The notes under the pieces were generated by a model. The model was not told the origin of the DNA. It searched no databases and saw only the letters and a list, made by a program, of their open reading frames with translations. Source: Alphaproteobacteria bacterium (GTDB lineage Bacteria; Pseudomonadota; Alphaproteobacteria; Rs-D84). Taken from it: a stretch of DNA of 64,000 nucleotides. Within the stretch, counting starts at the first letter, position 1, and each line of letters opens with the position of its first letter. Both the position numbers and the translations under genes were made by a program. This document shows positions 44,851 to 52,584 of the stretch, piece by piece. The stretch lies in assembly GCA_009777955.1 (NCBI GenBank), contig WRKW01000002.1, positions 152,155-216,154 on the forward strand, given 5' to 3'.

Positions 44851-44880
44851 AAACCCCGAAAAATCCTGGGTTTTTATTTT
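44851..44880 (+). terminator. terminator after the cupin gene
   Basis: AAACCC and GGGTTT pair across 11 bases and are followed by TTATTTTT. Confidence 0.55.
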
Positions 44881-44937
44881 TGGCTATGCTGCCACTGCGT
44901 ACCACCAAATTCTAAGAAATCACTGCTATATATATTT

Positions 44938-45774
44938 TTAAGTACCAACAGTCTTTAAAGTCAGCATTTTTTCTGGAACATTTGTGATAATTCCCGTAAT
45001 ATTTTTCTGGATCAGGCATGTAGCGGACGCGACATCATCAACGGTCCAAACAAATACAGGTCTTTTTTTGAACAACCCTATACTTGATAAATCGCCCTTG
45101 TTCTGCAAACCCGCACAATATGACAGCATAAAATCAGGATTGTGAATAAACCTTCCCTGCCCACGTTTAAGATACCAGGGTACTTCTGGACTGTAACCAT
45201 AAAGCAAACCTGTCGGAATCACCAGATTCAACTTTCTTGCTTTTGACCTGAATGCATTTAAGGCAAGCGGATTAAATGAAGAAACAATAACATTATTTAC
45301 CGAATGCTTTTTTGAATATTCACATAAAAAGTTTGCAATCGCAGTGGATAATTTTCTGAATGGCTTCTTTCTGTCTGCCTTTATTTCTATATTCAACAAA
45401 ATATCTGAACCTATTAAATCCATTACTTCTTCAAGAGTTGGTATTTTTTCACCGGAATATTTATCTGAAAACCAAATACCAAAATCATATTTCCTTAATT
45501 CGGCTAAGGTTAAGTCTTCTACATTCAATCTGGATTTCAAAGGTTTCCCATCCGGCATTCTTGCGGTACGATTCAATTCGTAATCATGAATGACGACAAT
45601 ATCCCCAGATGCAGACAAATGCACATCTATTTCAATTCCATCCACCCCCATACGCTTTGCCAATTTGAAAGCTGCCAATGTGTTTTCCGGCGCATCCGCA
45701 GACGCACCACGATGAGCAATGATGATTGGAACTTTTGATTTTATAATTTTAAAGACAGACATTTTATTTTTCAT
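44938..45774 (-). CDS. glycerophosphodiester phosphodiesterase
   Basis: A protein of 278 residues from the ATG at 45774; ATGs at 45798 and 45762 are alternatives. The GDPD signature is complete: IIAHRGASADAPENTLAAFKLAKRMGVDGIEIDVHLSASGDIVVIHD, with the catalytic histidine, arginine and metal-binding E-x-D. NIEIKAD and FVWTVDD are the later barrel motifs. The enzyme splits glycerophosphodiesters into glycerol 3-phosphate and an alcohol. No signal peptide is seen, so it is cytosolic. An IS 3' end lies just upstream of the first ATG, so its native promoter may have been replaced. Confidence 0.9.
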   Translation of the reverse strand: MKNKMSVFKIIKSKVPIIIAHRGASADAPENTLAAFKLAKRMGVDGIEIDVHLSASGDIVVIHDYELNRTARMPDGKPLKSRLNVEDLTLAELRKYDFGIWFSDKYSGEKIPTLEEVMDLIGSDILLNIEIKADRKKPFRKLSTAIANFLCEYSKKHSVNNVIVSSFNPLALNAFRSKARKLNLVIPTGLLYGYSPEVPWYLKRGQGRFIHNPDFMLSYCAGLQNKGDLSSIGLFKKRPVFVWTVDDVASATCLIQKNITGIITNVPEKMLTLKTVGT

Positions 45775-45803
45775 ATTACTATCTGATTTTATAATCATAA
45801 TTT

Positions 45804-45880
45804 GGGGTCATTGTTTATTTACCCCAAACTCTTTCAAGAATAGTTTATAAATTTCATCCTGTCTATGATTATATTACTAT
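45804..45880 (-). mobile_element. 3'-end relic of an ISXO2-like element
   Basis: The minus strand reads YNHRQDEIYKLFLKEFGVNKQ, a stop, and then the terminal motif ATGACCCC. The edge remnant at 63727 ends YNHRQDDIYKLLLKEFRARPLS with the same terminal motif. The DNA of the two stretches matches over about 45 bases (CTTTCAAGA.TAGTTTATAAAT..). Only the last 20 or so codons of the transposase survive here. Confidence 0.65.
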
Positions 45881-45954
45881 ACTATCCGGTTATCAACCCA
45901 TCTACACGAACGATTTTCACGCTTTTTAATGCGTTTGATGGTAATGCTGAAAAT

Positions 45955-46000
45955 TGGCACATCCCACAGGATTCGAACCTGTAACCGGCAGATTTAGAAA
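45955..46000 (-). pseudogene. 3' half of a tRNA-Arg (anticodon TCT)
   Basis: The minus strand reads, from the anticodon loop TTTCTAA onward, a 3' anticodon stem, a T arm (ACAGG-TTCGAAT-CCTGT), GGGATGT, G and CCA. The 5' half, which should start with ACATCCC, is not next to it and I did not find it in the window. Half-tRNAs cut at the anticodon loop are typical attachment-site remains. The intact tRNA-Arg at 49168 has a different acceptor, so it is not the same gene restored. Confidence 0.75.
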
Positions 46001-46284
46001 GCACATGGACGAAATCAATGTTTCCACGGATTTCCACCCACTTGCACTGTTTTTATTTTCACAGATTTTCATCCTGTGTCGCGTATATGTAGCATTTTGC
46101 CCAGACCAACCGGGAACCCGCCACTTTTATGTGGCATTTTTATCGCTACTTACAGGCATAAAAATACTTTTTACATGGTAAAAACGATGTTCTAAATTAT
46201 TTTTACAGGGTAAATTGCTATTTTCTTGCATTTTTTACAGGATAATGGCATGATACAGCCACAAACCCAAAAAATGAGATCAAA

Positions 46285-47607
46285 ATGAAAAGACTTGCAT
46301 TAACATCCCTTGAAAAATGGAAAAATACTGCTGGCCACAAGCCCCTGGTCATCCACGGCGCACGTCAGGTTGGCAAAACCTGGCTGATGAAAGAATTCGG
46401 CCGCACAAACTACAAAAACATCGCCTATATCGGATTTGAGAAAAACCCAAGAATGCAGGAACTGTTTAGCGACGACCTTGATCCACACAGAATTTTAACC
46501 GGACTGGAATTGGAATCTGGGCAAAGAATTATTCCAGGCAAAACACTGATCGTATTCGATGAAATCCAGGAATGCCCAAATGCGCTAACTTCGTTGAAGT
46601 ATTTTAATGAAAATGTGCCTGAATACGACATTGTTGCGGCGGGCAGTCTGCTTGGCGTATATATGCACAAAGACACATCATTCCCAGTCGGTAAAGTTGA
46701 CTTTATGGATTTACGACCTATGTCATTTTGCGAATTTTTGGATGCGCTGGGCGAAGAAAGACTTTGCAATCTGATCACGAATAGAGATTGGAATTTAATC
46801 AAAGTATTTAAAAATAAATTGATTTCGTATCTTAAAATGTATTTCTATGTTGGCGGCATGCCAGAAGTGGTAAAAACTTTTATCCAAGATAAAGATTTTG
46901 TTGGCGCACGCAATGTCCAAAAAAAGATCTTAAAATCGTATGAAAACGACTTTTCAAAACACATCCCAGCTGATCAAATTCAAAAGGTGAGTTTGGTATG
47001 GAATGCCATCCCAAGTCAGCTGGCGAAAGAAAATAAAAAATTCAAATATAAAGATATCAAACAAGGGTCAAGCTCTGCGACACTTGAATACGCGATGGAA
47101 TGGTTATCTCGTGGCGGACTTATTTATCGTATTCCGCGCGTATCCAAACCAGCCATGCCTTTAAAGAGCTATGCAAACTCCAGTGGCGCATTCAAGTTGT
47201 TTATGGTTGATATTGGACTACTGTCTGCCCAGTCCGAAGTTGATAGTCGTGCGATCTTGGAAGGTAATGCGCTGTTTACAGAGTTCAAAGGCGCACTAAC
47301 CGAACAGTTCGTATGCCAAGAGCTGAAAGTACATGATGATGTTTATATGGCATATTGGGCAAACGAAGGTTCTGGACAAGCAGAGATCGATTTTATCCTG
47401 CAAATTGGTATGAATATTGTTCCAGTAGAGACAAAAGCCACAACAGATTTGCGTGCAAAAAGTCTTTCGGTTTACCGTAATAAATTCAAACCAAAAATCG
47501 AAGTTCGAACATCCCAGGCTGACTATAAAAAAACAGGTAATCTGTTCGATATTCCGCTATATACATTGAGCAATCTAAAAGAAATTATCGAAGATAATAA
47601 GGGGTAA
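46285..47607 (+). CDS. AAA ATPase with DUF4143 domain
   Basis: A protein of 440 residues. Walker A is GARQVGKTW (25-33), Walker B is LIVFDEIQECPNALTSLKYF (near 87-106), sensor 1 is VAAGSLLGV. SFPVGKVDFMDLRPMSFCEFLDAL is the family-specific stretch after it. The C-terminal DUF4143 part resembles nuclease folds (FTEFKGALTEQFVCQEL, YWANEGSGQAEIDFILQIGMNIVPVETKA), with a D-x(n)-E-x-K arrangement. Such proteins are common and spread by transfer; their role is unclear, and some lie in defence regions. It lies just upstream of an hsdR scrap and a reverse transcriptase. AT-rich leader with repeated TTTTTACANGGTAA motifs (46168-46250). Confidence 0.85.
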   Translation: MKRLALTSLEKWKNTAGHKPLVIHGARQVGKTWLMKEFGRTNYKNIAYIGFEKNPRMQELFSDDLDPHRILTGLELESGQRIIPGKTLIVFDEIQECPNALTSLKYFNENVPEYDIVAAGSLLGVYMHKDTSFPVGKVDFMDLRPMSFCEFLDALGEERLCNLITNRDWNLIKVFKNKLISYLKMYFYVGGMPEVVKTFIQDKDFVGARNVQKKILKSYENDFSKHIPADQIQKVSLVWNAIPSQLAKENKKFKYKDIKQGSSSATLEYAMEWLSRGGLIYRIPRVSKPAMPLKSYANSSGAFKLFMVDIGLLSAQSEVDSRAILEGNALFTEFKGALTEQFVCQELKVHDDVYMAYWANEGSGQAEIDFILQIGMNIVPVETKATTDLRAKSLSVYRNKFKPKIEVRTSQADYKKTGNLFDIPLYTLSNLKEIIEDNKG

Positions 47608-47614
47608 TACAGTT

Positions 47615-47710
47615 ATGACTAAATTTAACAAACTGACCGAAGAAGATACAAAACGGATAGAGATCACGCCTGCGATCACAAGTCGCGGGTGGGATAATAT
47701 AAGCGGATAA
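47615..47710 (+). pseudogene. N-terminal scrap of a type I restriction subunit (HsdR-like)
   Basis: ATG opens MTKFNKLTEEDTKRIEITPA and continues ITSRGWDNISG to a TAA, 31 residues. The N-L-T-E-x-D-T-x-R..I-x-P-x-I-x-x-x-G-W-D pattern is that of the first 30 residues of type I restriction R subunits. The rest of the gene is absent and the reverse transcriptase ATG lies three bases on. It is too short for the ORF track. Confidence 0.5.
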
Positions 47711-47712
47711 AT

Positions 47713-49098
47713 ATGAAAATAGTAGACTCAAAACAAGAATTTATAGATTCAACAACATCTTTTTATAACCATATTATAAAAAATAGCATGGTCGCATTCT
47801 CTAAGCATCCAGATAAAAACATTTTGTTGTCAAAATTATATGATAATATTAGCTGGAATACATATCAGCCTAGTCTTCCAAGAGAATATATTGTTTACAA
47901 TAAAGGCAGATGTGTAGCCCGCATTGTTCCGACATTTGAATTAAATGATTATTGTGTATATTTTTATTGTTTAAATAAATTGCAAGATTTTGTATGTGAC
48001 GCAAACGATAGAGTAGAAAATACATTCGGCGGATGGCGAATTGATAACCCAATTAAAAAAGTTGAAGATCTAGAACAAGAAGTATTGCTTGATTTTAGTA
48101 CATACAGTCCATATGCTACGCTCAAAATCCAAGGTTGGTTGAATGAATGGAAGCAATTTTCTCAAGTTTCGCTCGGTATATCTGAAGATTACAAAGAAAA
48201 ATATGGGGATTGTTTCTATGTCGCTACTTTCGATGTTGCCAATTTTTATGATGGTATTCGAATAGATATTTTAGAAAAACTATTACGTAGCAAAGTTTCA
48301 AATCTCTTTAGCGGTGAAATTGACCTGTTGTTGTATTTCTTAAAATATTGGAATAAGCCATTTGATGGATACTTCCCAAGAACTTCAGGCATACCGCAAG
48401 ATGAAGTTGGAGATTGCTCAAGACAATTAGCGAATTTTTATTTGCGAGATTATGATAAAAAAATGTATCTCTTGACACAAAAAATGGATGCTACATATTT
48501 AAGATATGCCGATGATATGATGATATTTGGCAAAAGCAAAAATGATATTGAAAAAATTGTATTTGAAGCATCCAAGCTGCTACATAAGATAGGTCTTAAT
48601 ATAAATGTTGGCAAGGTTTGTATTATGTCCGCAGCAGAATATCATATATATGAAGGGTTTGATATTTTAACGAAAATCAACTCAGATGATAGAACGTTAT
48701 TTAATGATGGCGTTAGGTTATATTTTGAGTACAAAAAACAAGAACGTAATTGTCGGTATGATAGACAACTCAAACGCATAATGACATTGCTTGCTAAAAA
48801 TACGTTAAAATATCTTGACGATGATTTACATAATAAAATCATTGGGGAAATTTTATCAGAAACGATGCTTTCTGATTATCCTGTTTATCAGTTTAACAAT
48901 CTTCATAAGCTGATTCAGGAAAAAGGACAAGAAAAACAATTCTTTGCTGTATTAGATAAAATGATTATATCAGTAAATCACAATTCGTTTCATTACTCTT
49001 TGTTAAGATTTTACAAATCTATAAAAAGAAAAGATTTCGACTATGAAAATCTTCAAAATGAAATAGATAAAAGAAAATTACGTTTGGGGTTTTTATAG
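47713..49098 (+). CDS. reverse transcriptase, probably of a defence (Abi/UG) class
   Basis: A protein of 461 residues. Motif A is VATFDVANFYDGI (near 171-183), motif B is RTSGIPQDEVGDCSRQLANFYLRDYD (near 222-247), motif C is YLRYADDMMIFG with the YADD box near 265, and motif D is GLNINVGKV. Motif B has GIPQDE in place of GIPQG. The protein lacks the group II intron maturase (X) and HNH domains. The C-terminal 160 residues are helical with no known domain. This layout fits unknown-group or abortive-infection RTs better than introns or retrons. No msr/msd structure was seen in the 105 bases upstream. Confidence 0.8.
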   Translation: MKIVDSKQEFIDSTTSFYNHIIKNSMVAFSKHPDKNILLSKLYDNISWNTYQPSLPREYIVYNKGRCVARIVPTFELNDYCVYFYCLNKLQDFVCDANDRVENTFGGWRIDNPIKKVEDLEQEVLLDFSTYSPYATLKIQGWLNEWKQFSQVSLGISEDYKEKYGDCFYVATFDVANFYDGIRIDILEKLLRSKVSNLFSGEIDLLLYFLKYWNKPFDGYFPRTSGIPQDEVGDCSRQLANFYLRDYDKKMYLLTQKMDATYLRYADDMMIFGKSKNDIEKIVFEASKLLHKIGLNINVGKVCIMSAAEYHIYEGFDILTKINSDDRTLFNDGVRLYFEYKKQERNCRYDRQLKRIMTLLAKNTLKYLDDDLHNKIIGEILSETMLSDYPVYQFNNLHKLIQEKGQEKQFFAVLDKMIISVNHNSFHYSLLRFYKSIKRKDFDYENLQNEIDKRKLRLGFL

Positions 49099-49121
49099 AT
49101 TTTCATATCAAATAAAACAAA

Positions 49122-49150
49122 TTGAAATCCGCAAAAAAGTGGTGTAGAAT
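49122..49150 (+). promoter_or_regulatory. promoter of tRNA-Arg
   Basis: TTGAAA, 17 bases, TAGAAT, 17 bases before the tRNA. Confidence 0.65.
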
Positions 49151-49167
49151 GGTGGCTATCTGTATAT

Positions 49168-49244
49168 GATCCCGTAGCTCAGCTGGATAGAGCAACTGCC
49201 TTCTAAGCAGTAGGTCAAAGGTTCGAATCCTTTCGGGATCGCCA
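49168..49244 (+). tRNA. tRNA-Arg (anticodon TCT)
   Basis: Acceptor GATCCCG pairs with CGGGATC, the anticodon loop is CTTCTAA, the T loop is TTCGAAT, discriminator G and CCA are encoded. It decodes AGA/AGG. It is intact and 70 bases after the reverse transcriptase. Confidence 0.95.
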
Positions 49245-49263
49245 TTATTTTAAGGAGTTTTTT

Positions 49264-49608
49264 ATGGCAAAAGGTTCAATTGGTACATATTCTCATAATG
49301 TTTTAACTGTGAACGTAAACCAAAGCAAAAACATTGTTGATACTGCATGGAAAGTAAATAAAGATGTCGATTTTTCGAAAGTCGAACTTGTTTTAGGAGA
49401 ACACGAAGGCATAATTATTTATGTTTATAAGCCAGAAAAATGGTTTAAAGAAATAAATGCGGATAAAACAGAAAAACCGCAACCACGATACAGATTCGAA
49501 GGTAAAATGGTATCCCATGAATATCCCGATTATTTAGGTAAAAAAATTACAAAGAAACAAGGCGAGCAATGGCCCGCAAGATTCCGTAAAAAAGGCGATA
49601 GCTTTTAA
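49264..49608 (+). CDS. hypothetical protein co-transcribed with tRNA-Arg
   Basis: A protein of 114 residues, with AAGGAG well placed before the ATG. It is basic and strand-rich: VVELVLGEHEGIIIYVYKPEKWFKEI-like stretches, PRYRFEGKMVSHEYPDYLGK, and QWPARFRKKGDSF at the end. I do not recognise a family. It lies 19 bases after the tRNA and before a terminator, so tRNA and mRNA probably share one transcript. Confidence 0.6.
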   Translation: MAKGSIGTYSHNVLTVNVNQSKNIVDTAWKVNKDVDFSKVELVLGEHEGIIIYVYKPEKWFKEINADKTEKPQPRYRFEGKMVSHEYPDYLGKKITKKQGEQWPARFRKKGDSF

Positions 49609-49611
49609 ACA

Positions 49612-49634
49612 ACACCACCTTTGGGTGGTTTTTC
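49612..49634 (+). terminator. terminator of the tRNA-Arg transcript
   Basis: ACCACC-TTT-GGGTGGT followed by TTTTCT. Confidence 0.8.
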
Positions 49635-49916
49635 TGTATGTATTTTCTGTTATTTTGATAGGGGTTTGTTTCTATGATACCGCCATAATACCAATGCTTA
49701 CAAGTGGATAATTGGGGCATGCCCGATAATTTATTTGCTTTTCCATTCAAAGTATTGTATAATGGCCAATGAAACAGACTTTGAACGCCGTGCGCCAGGC
49801 CTTGACTATTCGATTTCTGTACTTTCCAATAAAATAAATTAACAATTGGTGTTTATGCTGTCCATATTTTTATGGCGGTAATGACGCATATATTCATAAA
49901 ACAACAGGGTGATGAA

Positions 49917-50813
49917 ATGTCGGAACTGAATAAATCTTGCGATCGCCAAACGGTGGAAAAATTTTTGAAATCCAGGTTCGCGCCCATCACACCGGAATTT
50001 ATCGGCGAAGGATGGTTCAGTATCGCGTTTCGTATCGGCAGTTACATAGTTCGGTTTCCAAAGGATGGCGGGACACAATATATACACGAAGCGGCTGTAT
50101 GCCGATTTATTGCGCCATCCTTGTCGGTACCTGTGCCGGAAATTCAAAACGTCAGCGATGAAATGCAATATGCAATCCATCGCGAATTAAAAGGACGGCT
50201 GTGGGACGGCAAAACTCTGTTATCAATGTCCGTTACGGGGCGTGCAAATCTTGCCAAAGATTGTGCAAAATTTTTATCGGAATTGCATGCGATTGACCGT
50301 GATGCCGCATCCAGGGAGGTACCCGACCTGCGGTATATAACCGACAGTGGAAAAGATCCTGAAAAATGCGCGGCTGCATTTCATGGATTTTTATCCCCGA
50401 CACAAATTGAATCGCTGATTTCGAAATATGTCGCTGCAAACGTTGCAAAGCACGACGAATTGGTCATTTCGCATCGCGACTTTGAAGGATGCAATTCTGT
50501 ACTGGACGAACAAGGCCGGCTGGCCGGTGTATTTGACTGGGGAAATTGTGGCCTTGTTGAGCCAGCATATGATCTTTCGCGAATCTGTATATATGATGAT
50601 ACGCCAGATTTCACAATGAATATTATTGCTGAATACAACAGGCTAAGTGGCAGAAATATCAGCGAAACGAAAGTTATGAAACAGCGTATGATATCATACA
50701 TAGCGTCATCGTGCGGACTGGCGGAAGAGCCATGTTCGGACACTGCTCGTGACAAACTTATGACCAGAAATATATCTTTTATAAGAACATTTTTACAACA
50801 ATATATGGAATAA
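49917..50813 (+). CDS. APH/choline-kinase-like phosphotransferase
   Basis: A protein of 298 residues from MSELNK at 49917, where AGGG stands upstream; the track starts 15 codons earlier. The kinase fold shows VRFPKDGGTQYIHEAAVCRFIA (the lysine and the pairing glutamate), ISHRDFEGCNSVLDEQGRLAGVFDWGN (catalytic loop and metal-binding D), and EPAYDLSRI. Brenner's motif is H-R-D-F and not H-G-D. Related enzymes phosphorylate aminoglycosides, choline, homoserine or sugars, so the substrate is open. The ABC-F gene follows after five bases, an operon that would suit drug tolerance. Confidence 0.8.
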   Translation: MSELNKSCDRQTVEKFLKSRFAPITPEFIGEGWFSIAFRIGSYIVRFPKDGGTQYIHEAAVCRFIAPSLSVPVPEIQNVSDEMQYAIHRELKGRLWDGKTLLSMSVTGRANLAKDCAKFLSELHAIDRDAASREVPDLRYITDSGKDPEKCAAAFHGFLSPTQIESLISKYVAANVAKHDELVISHRDFEGCNSVLDEQGRLAGVFDWGNCGLVEPAYDLSRICIYDDTPDFTMNIIAEYNRLSGRNISETKVMKQRMISYIASSCGLAEEPCSDTARDKLMTRNISFIRTFLQQYME

Positions 50814-50818
50814 CAGAC

Positions 50819-52324
50819 ATGTCATTATTGTCGATTGAAAACGCTTTTTTTGCATATAATGATGTACCAATTTTGGACAGGGTGTCTTTTAATATCAATC
50901 CGGGCGACAAAATCGGGCTGGTCGGAAATAATGGCTGTGGAAAATCGACACTGGTAAAATGCCTTGTTGGGGAACTTGAACTGGACAACGGTACAATCAC
51001 CCGCAGTCGTAAAGTTTCAAAAATTGGATACATTGAACAAGACATTCCAAAAAACTTGGAAAACGAAACCTTATATAATGTCGTTTTGACCGCATTGCCT
51101 GTGGAAGAACGCGGCTATAACAGCTGGAAAATCGATGCCGCATTGGATGCCATCGGCGCACCGACCGAATTATGGACACGTAAAATATCGGAATTGTCTG
51201 GCGGATGGCGACGGCTTGCACTTATTGTGCGGACGAATATTGCCGCCCCCGATTTGCTGATACTGGACGAACCAACAAACTATTTGGATCTGGAAAAAAT
51301 CCTGCATTTAGAAAATTGGTTCCGGGATAGCGTTACCTGTCCGTATTTGTTAATCAGTCACGACCGCCAATTTTTGGACAATGTAACCAAACGAACAATT
51401 ACATTGCGAAATGGTAAGATTGTCGACCATAATATTCCTTATTCCAAATCGCGCGAAATGATTATAAAGCAAGATATTATGGACGCAAAAAAACACCAAA
51501 AAGAACAAGAAGAAATAAATCGACTGGAACGTGCAGCAAAGCGAATGCTTATATGGGATAAATTCACCACCCGTCATAAACCCTTGCTGACCCGTGTGAA
51601 CAGGATAAAGGACAATCTGACCGATGTTCATAAAGAAATCCGCCGAGATATAAACCTGTCTGGTGAAAAAATCCGACCAAATATAGTCCTGAACATAAAG
51701 GATTTTACTGTTAAAACCCCTGACGGAAAGCCACTGTTCCATATCGGCGATTTATCTGTTGCTAAGGGCGATCGGATTGCAATCCTTGGGCCGAATGGAT
51801 GTGGCAAAACTCAATTTTTGCGAAAACTGAACTTGTCCGATTTACCCGCAAATATTCGCTTCAATCCACAGGTTGGCATCGGGTATTTTGATCAGAATAT
51901 GGATACGCTGGATAAAGACAAAACTATTGCCGAACATCTATCAAACTCCACGAACATTGGCGACGCTGCTATCTTAATCGAACTTATAAAGGCCGGATTC
52001 CCATATAAGCAACATGGAAAAAAGATAGGTCAATTAAGTTTTGGCGAACGCGCAAGATTCTTTTTTCTGTTACTTCATTCTTTACGACGAAACTTTTTCA
52101 TTCTGGACGAACCGACTAATCACCTGGACATAAACGGCCAGGAAAAGTTGGAAGACGAATTACTGGAAAATGAGAATACCTGTATACTGGTATCACATGA
52201 CCGGCATTTTGTGAACGGTGTCGCCAACCGTTTTTTGATGATAGATCGTGGCCGTCTGCGTGAATTATCATCACCGGAAGAGTTTTATAAAACATTGGGT
52301 TATGACACGAAAATCCCGGTGTAA
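50819..52324 (+). CDS. ABC-F family ATPase
   Basis: A protein of 501 residues with two ABC domains and no membrane part. Domain 1: Walker A GLVGNNGCGKST, signature LSGGW, Walker B LLILDEPTNYLD. Domain 2: Walker A AILGPNGCGKTQ, signature LSFGE, Walker B FFILDEPTNHLD. A charged helical linker joins them (about residues 215-280), as in ABC-F proteins. These bind the ribosomal E site; some release stalled ribosomes (EttA, Uup types), others displace antibiotics. The linker is of middle length, so neither use can be excluded. It is coupled to the phosphotransferase gene. Confidence 0.9.
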   Translation: MSLLSIENAFFAYNDVPILDRVSFNINPGDKIGLVGNNGCGKSTLVKCLVGELELDNGTITRSRKVSKIGYIEQDIPKNLENETLYNVVLTALPVEERGYNSWKIDAALDAIGAPTELWTRKISELSGGWRRLALIVRTNIAAPDLLILDEPTNYLDLEKILHLENWFRDSVTCPYLLISHDRQFLDNVTKRTITLRNGKIVDHNIPYSKSREMIIKQDIMDAKKHQKEQEEINRLERAAKRMLIWDKFTTRHKPLLTRVNRIKDNLTDVHKEIRRDINLSGEKIRPNIVLNIKDFTVKTPDGKPLFHIGDLSVAKGDRIAILGPNGCGKTQFLRKLNLSDLPANIRFNPQVGIGYFDQNMDTLDKDKTIAEHLSNSTNIGDAAILIELIKAGFPYKQHGKKIGQLSFGERARFFFLLLHSLRRNFFILDEPTNHLDINGQEKLEDELLENENTCILVSHDRHFVNGVANRFLMIDRGRLRELSSPEEFYKTLGYDTKIPV

Positions 52325-52478
52325 ACAGGGTGTAAAAAAATCGCACACGTCGCACTACAATTCAAAAAACTAAAAAAGATAGCGACATTCTTGATTTTCT
52401 TAGAATTTGTACTACAATAAGTGGGATTTCAAATCAATGAAATCTTTGTCCAACATTTTTACCAAAGGAGTTGCCGAT

Positions 52479-52508
52479 ATGACATATACAAGTACATCTA
52501 TAAAATAG
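52479..52508 (+). CDS. candidate 9-residue leader peptide before rsgA
   Basis: ATG ACA TAT ACA AGT ACA TCT ATA AAA TAG encodes MTYTSTSIK. AAAGGAG stands eight bases before the ATG, the best ribosome site in this area. The stop codon abuts an 11-bp stem. It is too short for the ORF track. Confidence 0.5.
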   Translation: MTYTSTSIK

Positions 52509-52578
52509 TGTTCTGAACCTGTCATGTGGCGAATCCGTCCTGTCTGGTTCAGGACAACTCAAAAACTGAACCACAGGA
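52509..52578 (+). promoter_or_regulatory. alternative hairpins controlling rsgA
   Basis: CTGAACC occurs at 52513 and again at 52566; GGTTCAG at 52546 can pair with either. The first pairing extends to 11 bp (52509-52519 with 52546-52556, one G-T). The second is a 7-bp stem that ends two bases before the rsgA ribosome site (AGGA at 52575). A ribosome paused on the leader could switch between them. Confidence 0.5.
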
Positions 52579-52584
52579 AATTAT

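Noticed and set aside
46285-47607. Transposon-type ATPase (IstB-like) for the AAA gene
   Set aside because: The GARQVGKT Walker A, the DUF4143-type C-terminus and the lack of a partner transposase fit the DUF4143 ATPases instead.
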